NCBI GenBank assembly: GCA_947359465.1
Contig: OX375883.1
Span: 92,902,411-92,966,410 of the forward strand
DNA length: 64,000 nucleotides
Direction: 5' to 3'
DNA from: Metellina segmentata
Lineage: Eukaryota; Arthropoda; Arachnida; Araneae; Tetragnathidae
Shown: in pieces, positions 12,366 to 24,386 of the stretch
Position numbering within the stretch: the first letter of the stretch is position 1
How the letters are laid out: every line of letters begins with the position of its first letter
Translations under genes and position numbers: made by a program
The notes under the pieces: model-generated
Databases searched by the model: none
What the model saw: only the letters and a program-made list of their open reading frames with translations
What the model was told of the DNA's origin: nothing

Positions 12366-12980
12366 GTCAGTGAAACGTTCATTTGTGTGTATATTACTTG
12401 TGTTGTATGAATGGTAAGTTACACCGGAGCAAGCTTCTCCAAGCTTCTCCCCCTCCGAAGCTATTCCGAGAAATGGTACTAATAATATCGTCAAGATATC
12501 ATGTCGGCTATTTGACGAGTTTGCCACTCCAATTTTTTTTTCTACCAGGAGTCTCAAAAATATCAAAGGATTGCAACTTTTTGGGGACATATCTACGAGA
12601 TGAAATTTGGGATGAAAATGCTCCCCTATTTCGTCCCCTGTCGGTATTGTTTGACAATCACCGCTTCCCTCTGCCCTTCGGCACGCCGTCTTTCGTTCGC
12701 TCACTGTGACATTTTGACCTCATTGCTTGTCTTGACCACATCTCCCGCCAAAAAGTGAATGACCTATTCGATTAAAATGGCGTGATAAGAGTACTCATTC
12801 AGTCAACTCAATAGAGTTATAGGAGATACATAAAATAATAAAAGTATTTTTAAATATACGATTATCGGACACACTAGGTTGCAGGCTATAGAAGAAAAAG
12901 TTGTTCCGGAACGTGTACAGCAGACATCACATGTTACCGTCAGATCTAGTAGGCTTTCGAACCACAACATTCGCGATAGA
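12366..12980. other. Unassigned sequence, no supported gene
   Basis: Open frames run on both strands over about 12336-12709, but neither shows a recognisable domain or splice context. I see no repeat structure of note. Confidence 0.5.
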
Positions 12981-13844
12981 TCTCTACTATTATAAAAGGA
13001 AGTATTTCTCTGTCTGTCTGTAATCAGTGTTATGACGAATCTATGGCACTTACAATAATGAAATTTAGCACACAGGTAGTCCTAATTTTTTGAGGTTTTT
13101 GTGTCCAGCCCGAATTTTAAAATTTAAAATCTAGAACATTTAAAAAATAATTTATTAGTTTTTTTACCTTTCGTCCTTTTTACCGGAATGTGTGCCGACC
13201 AACCGGTATAGTGGTTAAGGTGTTAGCCTCTAGATCGGAAGGTTCCTGGTTCGAATCCTGGTCGGGGCATGGACGTTTGTAAGCGTATGGTGTAGAGGCG
13301 GCTGGTGCACCTTAAATCTGTCGTGACCGAAAGTCCTCACGTTGGGTTGGCGTGAAAGTTTGGAGAGTGGGGTGCCAGCTCAGGTGTTGCTTCGTCATCT
13401 GACCTTGGTTCAAAATGACGAGGTGTTGTCCTCGTATCTTTCCCTTAAGGGACTGATCCTGGACCGTCATCAATAGCCCGTTGTGTTGCTTTAGTACGAC
13501 GTTAATTAAATATACCATTACCATTACCACTTTACGGAATGTGATGTCATACTACCACGAATGACGGTGGGGATTTTGCGATTTTTGATCGCTGACATCA
13601 CAAGCGTTTTTGTACTAATTCTTTTGGAAGCATGCCAAATTTGTCGATTCTAGCGTGTTTTGATTGACGTTGTTGATAATAGCGGTTTCGAAGCCATCAC
13701 GGCGTTGCCTGTGGAACTCGCTTGCGAAGCAAACCAAATGGGAATACGTAGCAATCACCGGGGGTTGTTCAGCGTCAGTGGTCACACGTGACCCCATGGA
13801 TAGAACTGTCACGAGCAACCCCGTGCTGACTCCACAGTGGCTAG
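12981..13844 (+). mobile_element. Plus-strand Helitron interrupted by a SINE
   Basis: Starts A|TCTCTACTATTATAAAAGG at 12981, followed by a short CTGT run, and ends CTAG|T at 13841-13844. The start resembles the element at 46113. Near the 3' end (about 13715-13790) it carries an inverted piece of the GC-hairpin cluster seen in Helitron family 2. Without the inserted SINE and its duplicated target it is about 0.5 kb. No coding capacity. Confidence 0.65.
13193..13530 (+). mobile_element. SINE-A, full length, with target-site duplication
   Basis: tRNA-derived SINE. The A box lies in GGTATAGTGGTTAAGG and the B box is GGTTCGAATCC, about 35 bp apart. A tRNA-unrelated body follows, ending TACGACGTTAATT and a short ATTACC-repeat tail. 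Imperfect direct repeats flank it: TTTACCGGAATGTG at 13179-13192 and TTTACGGAATGTG at 13531-13543. This is the best reference copy in the window for the SINE pieces listed elsewhere. Confidence 0.9.
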
Positions 13845-14078
13845 TATTTAAATAAAACTAACTCACTTTTCAAACCTTAAAATTAAATCGCAAATGTTAG
13901 AAAACGTAGCTCATCATATAAATTGAAACAAACGACATGATGGTGAGTAAGCCAGAAATTTATTGTAGTGAATAACGAAATCAAATATAAATCTATGGAA
14001 TGTTTAGGTTCTATGGTACAGTGAAAATTCAGATGTGCTTATTTCAATCTTAGATTTAGAACTGTAGCCAAAAAAAAG

Positions 14079-14372
14079 ACCCATAAGACTTTTGTCAGGA
14101 GCTTCCTCAGCTAAAGCTCCTTTCAAAAGCCTTATGGGTAAAAACTATGGATTTAACGGTCAGTCTAAAAAAAAAAATTTTTTTTAAAGACCCATAAGAC
14201 TTTTGTCAGGAGCTTCCTCAGCTAAAGCTCCTTTCAAAAGCCTTATGGGTAAAAACTATGGATTTAACGGTCAGTCTAAAAAAAAATTAAAAAAAAATTA
14301 AAAAAAAAAAGACCCATAAGACTTTTGTCAGGAGCTTCCTCAGCTAAAGGTCCTTTCAAAAGCCTTATGGGT
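14079..14372 (+). repeat. Three tandem 61-nt hairpins
   Basis: Near-identical palindromic units at 14079-14139, 14190-14250 and 14312-14372, separated by A-rich linkers. Each folds as ACCCATAAG / CTTATGGGT, then CTTTTG / CAAAAG, then AGGAGCTT / AAGCTCCT, with a loop of about 9 nt and two small mismatches. That is about 23 paired positions, the size of an animal pre-miRNA stem. The third copy has one stem-breaking change (GGTCC). It could be a foldback repeat or a small-RNA precursor; the sequence alone does not decide. Confidence 0.85.
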
Positions 14373-14414
14373 AGAAACTATGGATTCATCTGTCCATCTC
14401 AAATATTTATTATA

Positions 14415-14530
14415 GTAGTGAATCGCCGTATTCGTGAGTCATATTTGGGAGTCATATTCGGAGTCATATTCGGTAGTCATATTCGTGAATCATATTCGGT
14501 AGTCATGTTCGTGAGTCGTAATCAGGAGTA
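14415..14530. repeat. About 15-bp minisatellite
   Basis: Imperfect tandem repeats of AGTCATATTCGGT / GAGTCATATTCGT type lie just after the third hairpin. No coding potential is inferred. Confidence 0.75.
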
Positions 14531-14585
14531 GCATACAAGTGTCTGGAGTTCAATACTGGATACTCTCTTCAAATGACTAGTGCAT

Positions 14586-15467
14586 CTAGAGCGAGCCCCA
14601 GGATTCGGATCGTTTTAATTCCATGTCATTGTCGGTATCGGCCAGGATGGTAGGCTTCAATATCTCGTGCACATCGTAGTGTGGCTCAATCCACGATTGC
14701 CGGATGCTGTCCTCCAGCCATCCGTTGATGAAATCCAAGATTTTTACTGCGTACTGGTAGTCACATGTGCCTCCCCTATAGCCTCGAGGCAAAGGAAGCT
14801 CGGGCTCGGAGGCGACATTTATGTAAGGCTCAACGGTCGAAAGATCATCGTTCAAATCCTTCAACAAACCCTGTCTCTCTGGGTCTCCGGGTTTCCCTGG
14901 TTTGCACCTAAACGAAAAAGACAAATCAGTGAACGAAAAGAAACGTGTTTTTTACAAACATGAGTTGTATTCCACTTATTAGTAATTGATTGTTAACATG
15001 CATAGAATATTGAAAGGAAAATTACAATGCAACTGAGCACCACAGATGGCTTAAGATTATGTTTTATAGATTCAGATTCACTTTTACAGTAAATATCTAT
15101 GATTCGAAACATTTAATAGTCGATAGGATTATAGGTCGATAGGATGAATGGCAAATATCTCTAATTTTTATAATTATTCTCACATTTGTCGCTTTATTTA
15201 GAATTTGCGTAATTAAATACGATCTCATTAAAATTTTAAGAAATACTTTAATTGTTTTTCGAAAAACATTTTTATTTGGTCTGAGTATAGTAGGTAGTGG
15301 ACTAGACGTATATTTAAAAAATAATTCTATTTTAAACGCATACTCAAGATAGAAACGCTCAGTATCTATTGTAAGAGTTTTAGTACTTACATTCTAACTC
15401 GGAGCCAATGTCCCATCTTGACGATTTTCGTCTTTAAAGGCTTCAAGAAGTTGTCTTTCTTTGCCAT
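14586..15467 (-). CDS. Predicted two-exon gene, 132-aa protein of unknown function
   Basis: Exon 1 is 15391-15467 with ATG at 15467, and an in-frame stop lies upstream of it. It encodes a basic 25-residue start (MAKKDNFLKPLK...). The donor at 15390 is GTAAGTAC, a perfect match to U1. The intron is 15390-14908 (483 bp) and ends in a pyrimidine-rich TTTTTCGTTTAG. Exon 2 is 14907-14586. Joining AT to G restores an ATG codon and keeps frame, giving ...RVRM-CKPGKPGDPERQ... up to a stop at 14586. The product is hydrophilic, with a proline segment ELPLPRGYRGG, no signal peptide and no membrane helix. I do not recognise the family. The clean splice sites, frame continuity and ordinary codon composition set it apart from the transposon relics around it. 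An additional 5' non-coding exon is possible. Expression is unproven. Confidence 0.6.
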
Positions 15468-15969
15468 TATCAAATTAAGAACGTCTTTAGTCGCTTTTTG
15501 TTTATTAAATTATCGAAATTCGCAAAACGTATAAAATTGCAGGAAGAAATTTGAATTCGCTCTTCCACAGAAAAAATATAAGTTATGATTTTTTAAATTT
15601 AATGTGGTGTGTTGAAATAAAAACAATGTCATCCAACAATGGAAAAATCTCAACAGTATATTTTTGTGTAAACAATGGATATATGCTGTGCTCGTCTAAC
15701 TGTTTAATAGCGAATTTATAAAAGGAAGTTGCATTGTTGAAATAATTAGCACGAACATTTCAATTACCTCTTGGGAAAAATATTGGCTTCCTAATATACT
15801 TGTTCTCAGATTTTTCTGTCCGTGATATTTTCTCGATTATATTTACACAAAAAAGCTTTTGAAACTTGGATTAGAGTTAGCACACATTCTCACGCTTATA
15901 AAATTGTATAATCAGTTTCTCTAATCATCCAAGGGGGTTTGATAAGATACCTCGTCCATCAGCAGTCAG
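15468..15969. other. Upstream region of the predicted gene
   Basis: AT-rich sequence that may hold the 5' UTR and promoter of the minus-strand gene. I see no clear TATA or initiator element and no repeat. Confidence 0.4.
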
Positions 15970-16297
15970 CCGATCCAACCAGTCTGGCCGTTAAGGTGTT
16001 AGCCTCTAGATCAGTAGGTTCCTGATTCGAATCCGGGTCAGTGTATGGATATTTGCAAACGTATGGCGTATAGGCGGCCGGTGCAACTTAAATATGCCGT
16101 TGCCGTAAGTCCTCACGTTGGGTTGATGTGGAAGTTTGGAGAGTGGGGTGCCAGCTCAGGTGTTGCCTCGTAATATGACCGTGGTTCAAAATGACATGGT
16201 GTTATCCTAGGATCTTTCCCAGTGGATTGATAACGGACCGTCGTCAATAGTCCGTTGTGTTTTTCTAGTACGACGTTATTTAAAATATCTACATACC
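15970..16297 (+). mobile_element. SINE-A, nearly full length, diverged
   Basis: Matches the 13193 copy through head, body and 3' end. The A box region is degraded (GGCCGTTAAGG), while the B box ATTCGAATCC is largely kept. It ends TACGACGTTATTTAAAATAT. It is older than the 13193 copy judging by the number of differences. Confidence 0.85.
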
Positions 16298-17921
16298 CGT
16301 TGACAGATATTTCTTTTCCCCTACCACTCTCATTCTGTGGCCCATTCCCTAGTTTGCTTCTTTCCTGACAGAATCTGACAATATGCTTATCTTTACCACA
16401 GATATAACTTTCTTAGTAAGCTTAATTTTAAGTCTTATAATTATCTTCCCCGTGTTTTCCTATCAAATGAGGTGGTGTATATTTAAATCGGTTAATTCTC
16501 AATTTCAATTTTTTAAACAAAGCTTTGAATGTTTTTCTAACACTAACAAAGATTTCCTCTTAGATGCATAAATTGTCACATTCTTGTGTAATTCCAGAGG
16601 TTTAAGATGTATGTATATACTAAAAATCCCGAAAATATAGATCACAATATCAATAGTTTTTTTTATTCAGAATATACTCCTTAGCTTTCAAACGATGCTA
16701 AGTCTTGTAAACTTTCGAAATAATTTTCGAGTTACAAGGATTTTCGTTAGGTACTGTCACCCTATACCAAACATGTTTCCAAAACTAAACTCAAGTTCTT
16801 AAGGACTGTTTTTTGCAATTAGAAGCTTTGTTCAAACAGTGATAACACATTGAATTTTGATCAATTGTGATAATTTTTGTATCACCGATTTTTAACTCGA
16901 TTTCTGAAGAACTGTTTTTTTAATTTTCAATAGGATACTTTGTACAAATAGTGATAACTCAGCCATGAATAAATGATCTATCGTAATAATGTTTGTGTTA
17001 TTCTAATATATGTAATGTAGCGGATGTTTTGAATTCTCGGACAAATTCTTAGTTAATTAATGAAGTTTTGGTCAATTTTGAAATGTTGAAATCATGATTT
17101 CTAAGATGGGCTGTTTTTTGTACAATGTTTGTATTAGTTTTTCATCAATAATAAGACACCTTAGAGTATCTAAATCGCAATTTTTTTAAATTACCCCCTC
17201 CTAGTGAAATCAAAACTTGAAGTTAACCTCGACTCGAATGTAATTTATTTTCCGCTTAGCTTTCCAGAATTTTTTAAAAAGACGATTGGTATGTTGATTT
17301 GTACTCTACAATTTAACTCCCTAATGTGCTCATAATTCTTCCAACTCCTCATGGTTGATATACTAAAATATCATTAGGTTTTACACTCATATATTTAATT
17401 GAATTAAAGTTCCCACGCGAACTCATTTCAATTTATGTTTTAAAAAGAAGTTAGTTAAAATACTATCTATGAAAAGGAATATTACGAAAATAATGAACCT
17501 TCATGTTAGATCCTTTTGTAGACTTCTTTCAATCAAGCATTCAACTGCAGATGAACGACGAATAATCGCGATCTACGATTAGCGACTTTCAATGTGAGCA
17601 TGATACCCAAATAGGGCAACAGTTGTAACGTTGAATACCTCCGAATATAACGGTAATAAACTCATGAAATTTCATATTTAGACTACTTTGACATTTAAGA
17701 ACCTGATTAAATTAAACAGTTAATACCATCCCAGCCTAAGCCATTCGAAAGATTCTTGGCATAGAACTCGGAATAGACATCAAGCAGGATGTTACGATTG
17801 GAAATTTTTGCGTTTATGCAAACTTTAATATCAAGAAAGCCCCTTATGCAATGCTTTTTGCAATGGAATTTTCGAGGGACGTTATTTCCTATTGAATGAT
17901 ACCATTAAATTTATTCTACTA
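16298..17921. other. AT-rich intergenic sequence
   Basis: No coding frame with recognisable features, no tandem repeat and no element termini seen. Only short AT-rich frames such as 16383-16571 are present. Confidence 0.5.
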
Positions 17922-19571
17922 CTAGCAAAATACCCGACCTTACTCGGTTTGAATTGGTTTATTCAAGATTGAAGAGATAATCAAAATATATAATGACTTA
18001 CGTTTTTTGTAGAATAAAAATTTATTTTAACATCTTTCGCCATCTTTATATTTTCTACAACTTACTTTGGACACAAATCCTACACATGCATATCCATTCA
18101 TGTAATACATTTCACATACATCGCACAAATTGCTGTATTACAAAGCTACAAAATGACGAAAGGTGATACTAAGGTTACTACTATAAAAGACGATTTATAG
18201 GAAGATTTGGAATTCCCTTTCTTAAGTTTTTTTCATGTTCAACTCAATTAATTAAAATTACGATTTACGGCGAGTGCTCTCGCAATTATAGTCAACAAAA
18301 CAATATTTTTTTACTTGTGGCACTCTTGCCTCCGGTATGCGACATTGTGAAATTTTGCAATCTTCTAATGTCATTATTACAACGAATTTTTTAATGTTTA
18401 AAAAGGTTCCAGTTTGGATTAATAAACATTATTATTCTTTCAATAAAGGCATTATTCTTTAAATAACGGCATTATTCTTTAAATAACGGCATTATTCTAT
18501 AAATAACGGCATTATTCTTTCAATAACGGCATTATTCTTTAAATAACGGCATTATTCTTTCAATAATGGTATTACACTTAAAATTTACTGAAAATTTATA
18601 CTGACTTACCTAACATTTTTAAGTCTTATACTTTGTGGTGCTGTTGCGTGTGATGAGAAGGAAAACACATTTATTAAAATAATAAATATTTAAAACAGGA
18701 AACAGCGAAGTAAAACAAAATAAAAGATGTCGCAAAAAATTGTTCTAAAGATATTAATTTGTGATTCAATTTTATCTCTTGATCTCGCACAGTTGCCACA
18801 ACTTACAACTAAAAGTGTACAAAATTTAGAAATGTGAAATTAATTCAGAGCGAAAGAACCAGAAAAAATATCACTGCTCGCGCGATCTTGTTCATTATCG
18901 TTTCATTGAAAAATATCGTCTGTCCCAAATATTCTTAAATCGTTTTCATTGCGCAAAGAATAAAAATAAGACTCGAAATAAATGAAGTATCAGAGATGAA
19001 ATTCCATAAAAAAAAATGTTTGAAGAATTATTACTTTTTCAGCAGTATTGGTAAAGCAATCGAAGTAATCGTAATATTCAATAGACGTTCCAATTTTTCC
19101 CAAACTACCAAATTATGGTTGATTTAAGTATACTTACTCAGGTGTTTTAGCATGAAACTCAACTAAATATAACAATAAAGAAATGTTTAATATTGCATTC
19201 ACTAAACTAATAGATAATGTATAAAATAAAATACAATGCAATCAAATATCTGGAATACAGTTCATGTGATGTCTACATAAACACACTAACACAAAATCGA
19301 GCATAGAACAGAAAGACGGACAGACAGACTTTCGCAACCAATGCCACTCACTAAATGAAGATAAGTACTCACTGTATGCAAATTTTCATGAAATATCTTA
19401 AACCACGTGGACGTGTATAGGGCACAACATACAGACAGACAGACAGACAGACAGACACCAAACGAGAAAAAGACGGATTCGGCATCAGAAGGGTCCAAAA
19501 CGGATAGAAAACTTGAAATGGGTCGAAAATATTGAATGTACAAACAAACACTCCATTCTTATTTATATAGA
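17922..19571 (-). mobile_element. Solitary Helitron family 1 copy without nested element
   Basis: Minus-strand element with TC at 19571 and CTAG at 17922, flanked by A and T. It aligns to the tandem units through the 3' end, the 20-bp minisatellite and the 5' third including the CAGA run at 19431-19456. At about 18595 it runs straight through the site that carries family-2 Helitrons in the array, so it is an empty-site allele of the family. It also has about 130 bp (about 18760-18890) absent from the array units. It supplies the true element borders. Confidence 0.8.
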
Positions 19572-19572
19572 T

Positions 19573-21284
19573 AAAATATACAAAATACCAGTAACGTATC
19601 AAGCAAAATAACAAAAAATTACCAAACAGCCGGGGTGCATTAACCATAAACCGAAACTCGAAACTACCAAAGCAAACTAAGCAAAGTTGACATTAGTGTA
19701 TATGATAAACACAGCGATTTTAAATTTACAGTCATTAAATTAATATTTTGGGACTCTAATATCTCTAAAAAAGTATATACTACAACACGATTGCTGGTCA
19801 ATTGGTAGATTGAATTTTGAAAGATTTATTAACATCAACAGCTACACAACCAATGAATAATTATTTTTCGTAATTTCCTCGGAGCCATGGGAATTGCTTT
19901 TCAATTTTATTTTACTATTTATGAATATCGTTTTGAATAGGGACTGGGGTTTTTAATATTATTTATATTTATATTTTTTCTGCTTTTTATGAACTCATTG
20001 CATCGGAAGTATGGTGTTAGATTGTGTAATTGATAGCATTTGGTGGTAATTTTTAGGCTTGTTGTGGTTGATCTCCCGGCTGCGGCTTCGGGTTTGATTT
20101 CGTTTAGTTCCTGCTCTATTTTGTTTTGTTTTTGTTTTAATTGCTTTTTGGTGGTATTTGGAGGAGTGTATGAGCAATTTTTTCAACTTAATGCTGCTCA
20201 TATGTAGAAAACACCATTTTATGTTGTTCGGCTCAGGCTCCTCCCTGATGACGCCCTGATCCACCAACATTTCTTCATTTTTTATTATTTTTTAAGACTT
20301 TTGTTAAAATTTTTTTGGAAATTCTTGTGATCTTGAATATATATATATATATGTATCCATGTGTAATTATATATGTCTTAGATACAACAGAATAGAGAAA
20401 TAAGCGGAATTCTGTCGGAAAACATTTTTCAGGCAATGAGATTAAGTTATAATATGGAATTTTCTCATTTTTATGCAGGAAATATGGGAAGAAGAAACAT
20501 AAAGTTGTAGTTGTAGTAGGTATTTTTCCAAAATTGGTTGAGTGAAAGTGGTTAAAATGTATATTATTCCAAATTGACGAACAAAACGTTTTTTTAGCAT
20601 TAGAAAATTAACTTTACTAATAATTATCCATTGGTAGGAAATAAATCATCAACAATAAAATACAGTAGCTACTAGTACTACTAGTGTTAAGTATTAAACG
20701 ATTGATGATGATCAGTCGTACTAGTTTCCACGCCAAAAAAACATCAGTTTGTTTTATCTGTAGTACTTTTCTATTAATCTAAAATTATAAAGTCTGTATC
20801 TCTAGTGTCGTTGAGCAAATGACATATAAATTGTATCTAACTTTGTTCGTCAATAATTCCATTTGCTACGAGTCAAATCATATTGTACTTTACGCCGAGG
20901 GGTTTTTACGAGATCAAATGTCCATCAATACCTGACCAAATATGCTATTCTCGTTATCAATATATCTATTTTTAATGACGACTAGATAAGATCTTGTGTT
21001 TTTTACTAATGACGAGATATTTCTTCCCTCAAGATCTGGTCAGTTTGGAGAACGACCATTTACTTGTAGAAAAAAAAAACACCATAAGGGTTAACAACAG
21101 AAGGACGAAATTCTAGTTCACGGATTGCTTAAGTTTCATGTCAATTAGTCATTTTGAAAAATGTTATATAAGCACTTTGGGGAATTTTCCCTTCCATTTA
21201 AAGAAGTTTTTACTTTTCAAGGACTGTTTTAACTTATTGAGGGCATTTTTCAGTTTTTTTAAGTATTTCTTTTTTTAAGCCATT
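19573..21284. other. Intergenic sequence, no supported gene
   Basis: A minus-strand frame at 19995-20270 is lysine-rich and unrecognised. A short (AT)n lies near 20338-20350. Degraded GACGAG/ATATC motif repeats occur at about 20890-21060, related to the array at 29-30.5 kb. Confidence 0.45.
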
Positions 21285-21302
21285 CGCGCGCGCGCGCGCG
21301 CG
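21285..21302. repeat. (CG)9 dinucleotide run
   Basis: Nine uninterrupted CG dinucleotides in AT-rich DNA. Alternating CG is the classic Z-DNA-forming sequence and is expected to be rare in DNA that loses CpG by methylation. Confidence 0.95.
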
Positions 21303-21987
21303 TTCTTCCTTAAAAGCTTTCGGGATTTTTTTTTTCAAAGCTGACATTTCTCTCTTTAAAAGCGTCGCGATGTACTTCGTTTAATGTAAGCACATGAAAG
21401 TTTCAGTTTCAATTTCACCTAAAAGTATAAGACGAAACCAGACTGGCATTGCATCACAGTTGGTATACTGCTGAGCCTAATTGCATAGTAATAAAATAAA
21501 TAGTGTAATATATCTCTGAAAAATAGGACTGGACGCATCCAAAATCGAGAACAAAATATAATATAATCTTAGTAAATATAGTTTTTTATTAATATTACAA
21601 TCTCAATTGACATCATTTTGTATCGTTATCAGCCCTAGGGTAAATGACAGAGCCTTGACTACTGGAATACATTGCCTGAACCTAAATTTTTCGTAGTTAA
21701 AAACTAATTTTAAGGCTTACATCTAAAGACTAATCAAATCTACTAGAATAGGAAGAGAACCAACATAATATCGAAAACTTAGACTCGATAAATGTTGAAA
21801 TAGTGAAGTAACTAACGAATACCAACACACACTCCAGTGCCTAGTGTTGTGAGAAACTGTACCAGTTTGAATAAGTGTGGTTGGATGAGAAGTGCATGCT
21901 AGCGAGTTGTCTACCCAGAATGTTAGAGCACATTACATATATACATCACTACATCTATACAGTAATTACATTAAATCATTATATTAT
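21303..21987. other. Intergenic sequence
   Basis: No gene, repeat or element terminus recognised. Confidence 0.4.
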
Positions 21988-21996
21988 GTTATATTA

Positions 21997-22412
21997 TGTT
22001 GTTGTTGTTTCTTGTTGTTCTTCTTACACTGGCAGACCGGAGGAGTGCCAGGCCCGTCGAAGACGGCAAGAGGCGAGGGGGTGCGCCTTCCATGTTATTG
22101 AGCCCCATTGGGAGGAAGTCCGACTTTGCTCGACATACATGGCACATCCGTTTTACAGGAAGGCCCCTTCCATACATCCATTCACTCACACATATCGTAA
22201 TATAGATCCCAATCAGAGGCCGAATACCCCCTGACCACATTGTGACCACGACCTATTTAACGTGCCCCAGTCACCTTTAGTGAACACGACGGTCTTTAGC
22301 CAGGTCGAAGCGCCGATCTCGCAATCATCATAATTGCAGGCTCCGCCGAGGACAGAACCCACAACCCTTCTGATGCGAGCCCGACGCTCTACTGACTGAG
22401 CTACCGCGGCTC
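21997..22412 (-). mobile_element. tRNA-derived SINE-B with (AAC)n tail and TSD
   Basis: On the minus strand the head is GAGCCGCGGTAGCTCAGT with a B-box-like GGGTTCTGTCC. The body ends in an AACAACAAGAAACAACAAC tail at about 22000-22020. GTTATATTAT occurs on both sides (21988-21997 and 22416-22425), consistent with a 10-bp target-site duplication. It is not homologous to SINE-A. A shorter relative of its 3' end appears at 49071-49232. Confidence 0.7.
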
Positions 22413-22417
22413 AAGGT

Positions 22418-22423
<6 letters not shown>

Positions 22424-22506
<83 letters not shown>
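22424..22506. repeat. (TA)n microsatellite
   Basis: About 40 uninterrupted TA dinucleotides starting within the right target-site duplicate of SINE-B. Apparent IY-repeat frames here are artefacts. Confidence 0.95.
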
Positions 22507-22508
<2 letters not shown>

Positions 22509-23049
22509 AATCTCACCATGTAAATAATTTTAACCCTCGAGCGAGCCCTTGTTACATGCAATGTTCCTGAGCCATACAATTTTAAGGTGGTCGGCAGGTG
22601 TTCTAATATGCCATGAGGCTGTAAGGGGGCAAACTGTGACGTATTGTAGAGGTTTGCCAATTAACCTGAAACCTCATTAAGTAGGATGGGAATGGGCCGT
22701 AAACCTTTCTGATTGCTACCATGAGGTTTTCGAGTTGTGTAAGTATTGGTTTACACAAATGCTCCACAACACACAAAATAACTCGGCAACTATATCTATC
22801 AGTTGAAAGAATACTTGATACATTTTGTTGGACAAGAAGGTTGAAACTGTTTTGATGAGGAAAGGAAAACGCACAGGGAAATCTGCTAGCTGTAGAATAT
22901 ATCCATGCCTGTGAATGGTAAACTAAGGAGATTGGCTACAGGGGGACATAGACCAAACATAAAAATTCACTTTTTAGGGTTTGCTTCTAGGGACGAATCA
23001 AAGCTACTTTACTTAGAAGATAATGCGCTATATAACAAAAAGTCGATGC
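22507..23049. other. Unassigned sequence
   Basis: No supported gene. The right end grades into the decayed Tc1 coding fragment. A frame from 22905 reads into that fragment but its first half is not recognisable. Confidence 0.4.
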
Positions 23050-23400
23050 ACCTAGAAGGATTTTTCCAAGAGTTGCGCACGGCACGATCAACTTGTAATG
23101 GCGCTGACTGGTGACGTATAGTCTTTAGTGACGACTCCAGTTTCCCACTGTGTCCTGACGACAACCGCAGAAGTGTCTGGAGGCGTCCAGGGCAGCGTCC
23201 TGTCCTTACTATCCCACGCCACACATATCCTAAACAGGGCGTTATGGTCTGGAGTGCCATTTCACTTGATAGCCGGACCATTTTTAGTCATTTCTGGCAC
23301 ATTTACAGCACAGAGGTACGGAGATGACATTTTACGACCGGTTGTGTTACCGTTACTTTAGCGACACCACGGACTTACTTTTTCAATTATCTTCAAGCTT
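23050..23400 (+). pseudogene. Tc1-type transposase fragment
   Basis: Broken plus-strand frames read NGADW, FSDDSSFPLCPDDNRRSVW, RRPGQRPVLTIPRHT and GVMVWSAISLDSRT in order. These are the first catalytic-Asp region (FSDES type) and the VWRRPGQR and VMVWGAIS blocks of DD34E Tc1 transposases. At least one stop and one frameshift interrupt it, and the N-terminal DNA-binding part and the C-terminal third are missing. The same family is represented at 39915, 47675 and 48689. Confidence 0.8.
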
Positions 23401-23520
23401 TCCCTATCATCCGGTAGTAAAGGTTAATTCCAGAGGATTATTGATGTGAATTGATTTAAATCAAGTGTACAAGATTCAACAGTGAATACAAGTGATTTTC
23501 TTTACCAAACGGACCGTCCC
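23370..23520 (+). repeat. Recurrent junction sequence downstream of Tc1 fragment
   Basis: Segments such as TTTCCC...CATCCGGTAG, TTCCAGAGG-TTATTG, TTTAAATCAAGT and ATTCAACAGTG occur in the same order here and at about 47785-47940, also directly behind a Tc1 fragment. Both loci therefore derive from one chimeric or internally rearranged Tc1 derivative. Confidence 0.7.
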
Positions 23521-23580
23521 GGAACGACGTTAATAGCCCGTTATGTTGTACCTGTGGGATGCTAGTTAAAATACATATAT
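23505..23580 (+). mobile_element. SINE-A 3' end fragment
   Basis: GGACCGTCCCGGAACGACG and AATAGCCCGTTATGTTG match the SINE-A 3' region in degraded form. Confidence 0.55.
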
Positions 23581-23666
23581 ACCTGCAATTTTCGCTGATT
23601 TATCAATTGTATGGCCACATTCAAAGAAGTAACTTCCACACAATTTAATATTTCTGAACCAAACTA

Positions 23667-24386
<720 letters not shown>

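Noticed and set aside
12336..12709. Opposed 122- and 108-codon frames
   Set aside because: No domain, no splice context, and both strands open over the same stretch. Most likely chance in an old repeat.
13201..13270. Possible tRNA gene with good A and B boxes
   Set aside because: No paired acceptor stem, body continues as a SINE with TSD, and many copies occur.
19995..20270. 91-codon minus-strand frame rich in Lys, Asn and Gln
   Set aside because: No recognisable domain or splice signal, and composition follows local base composition.
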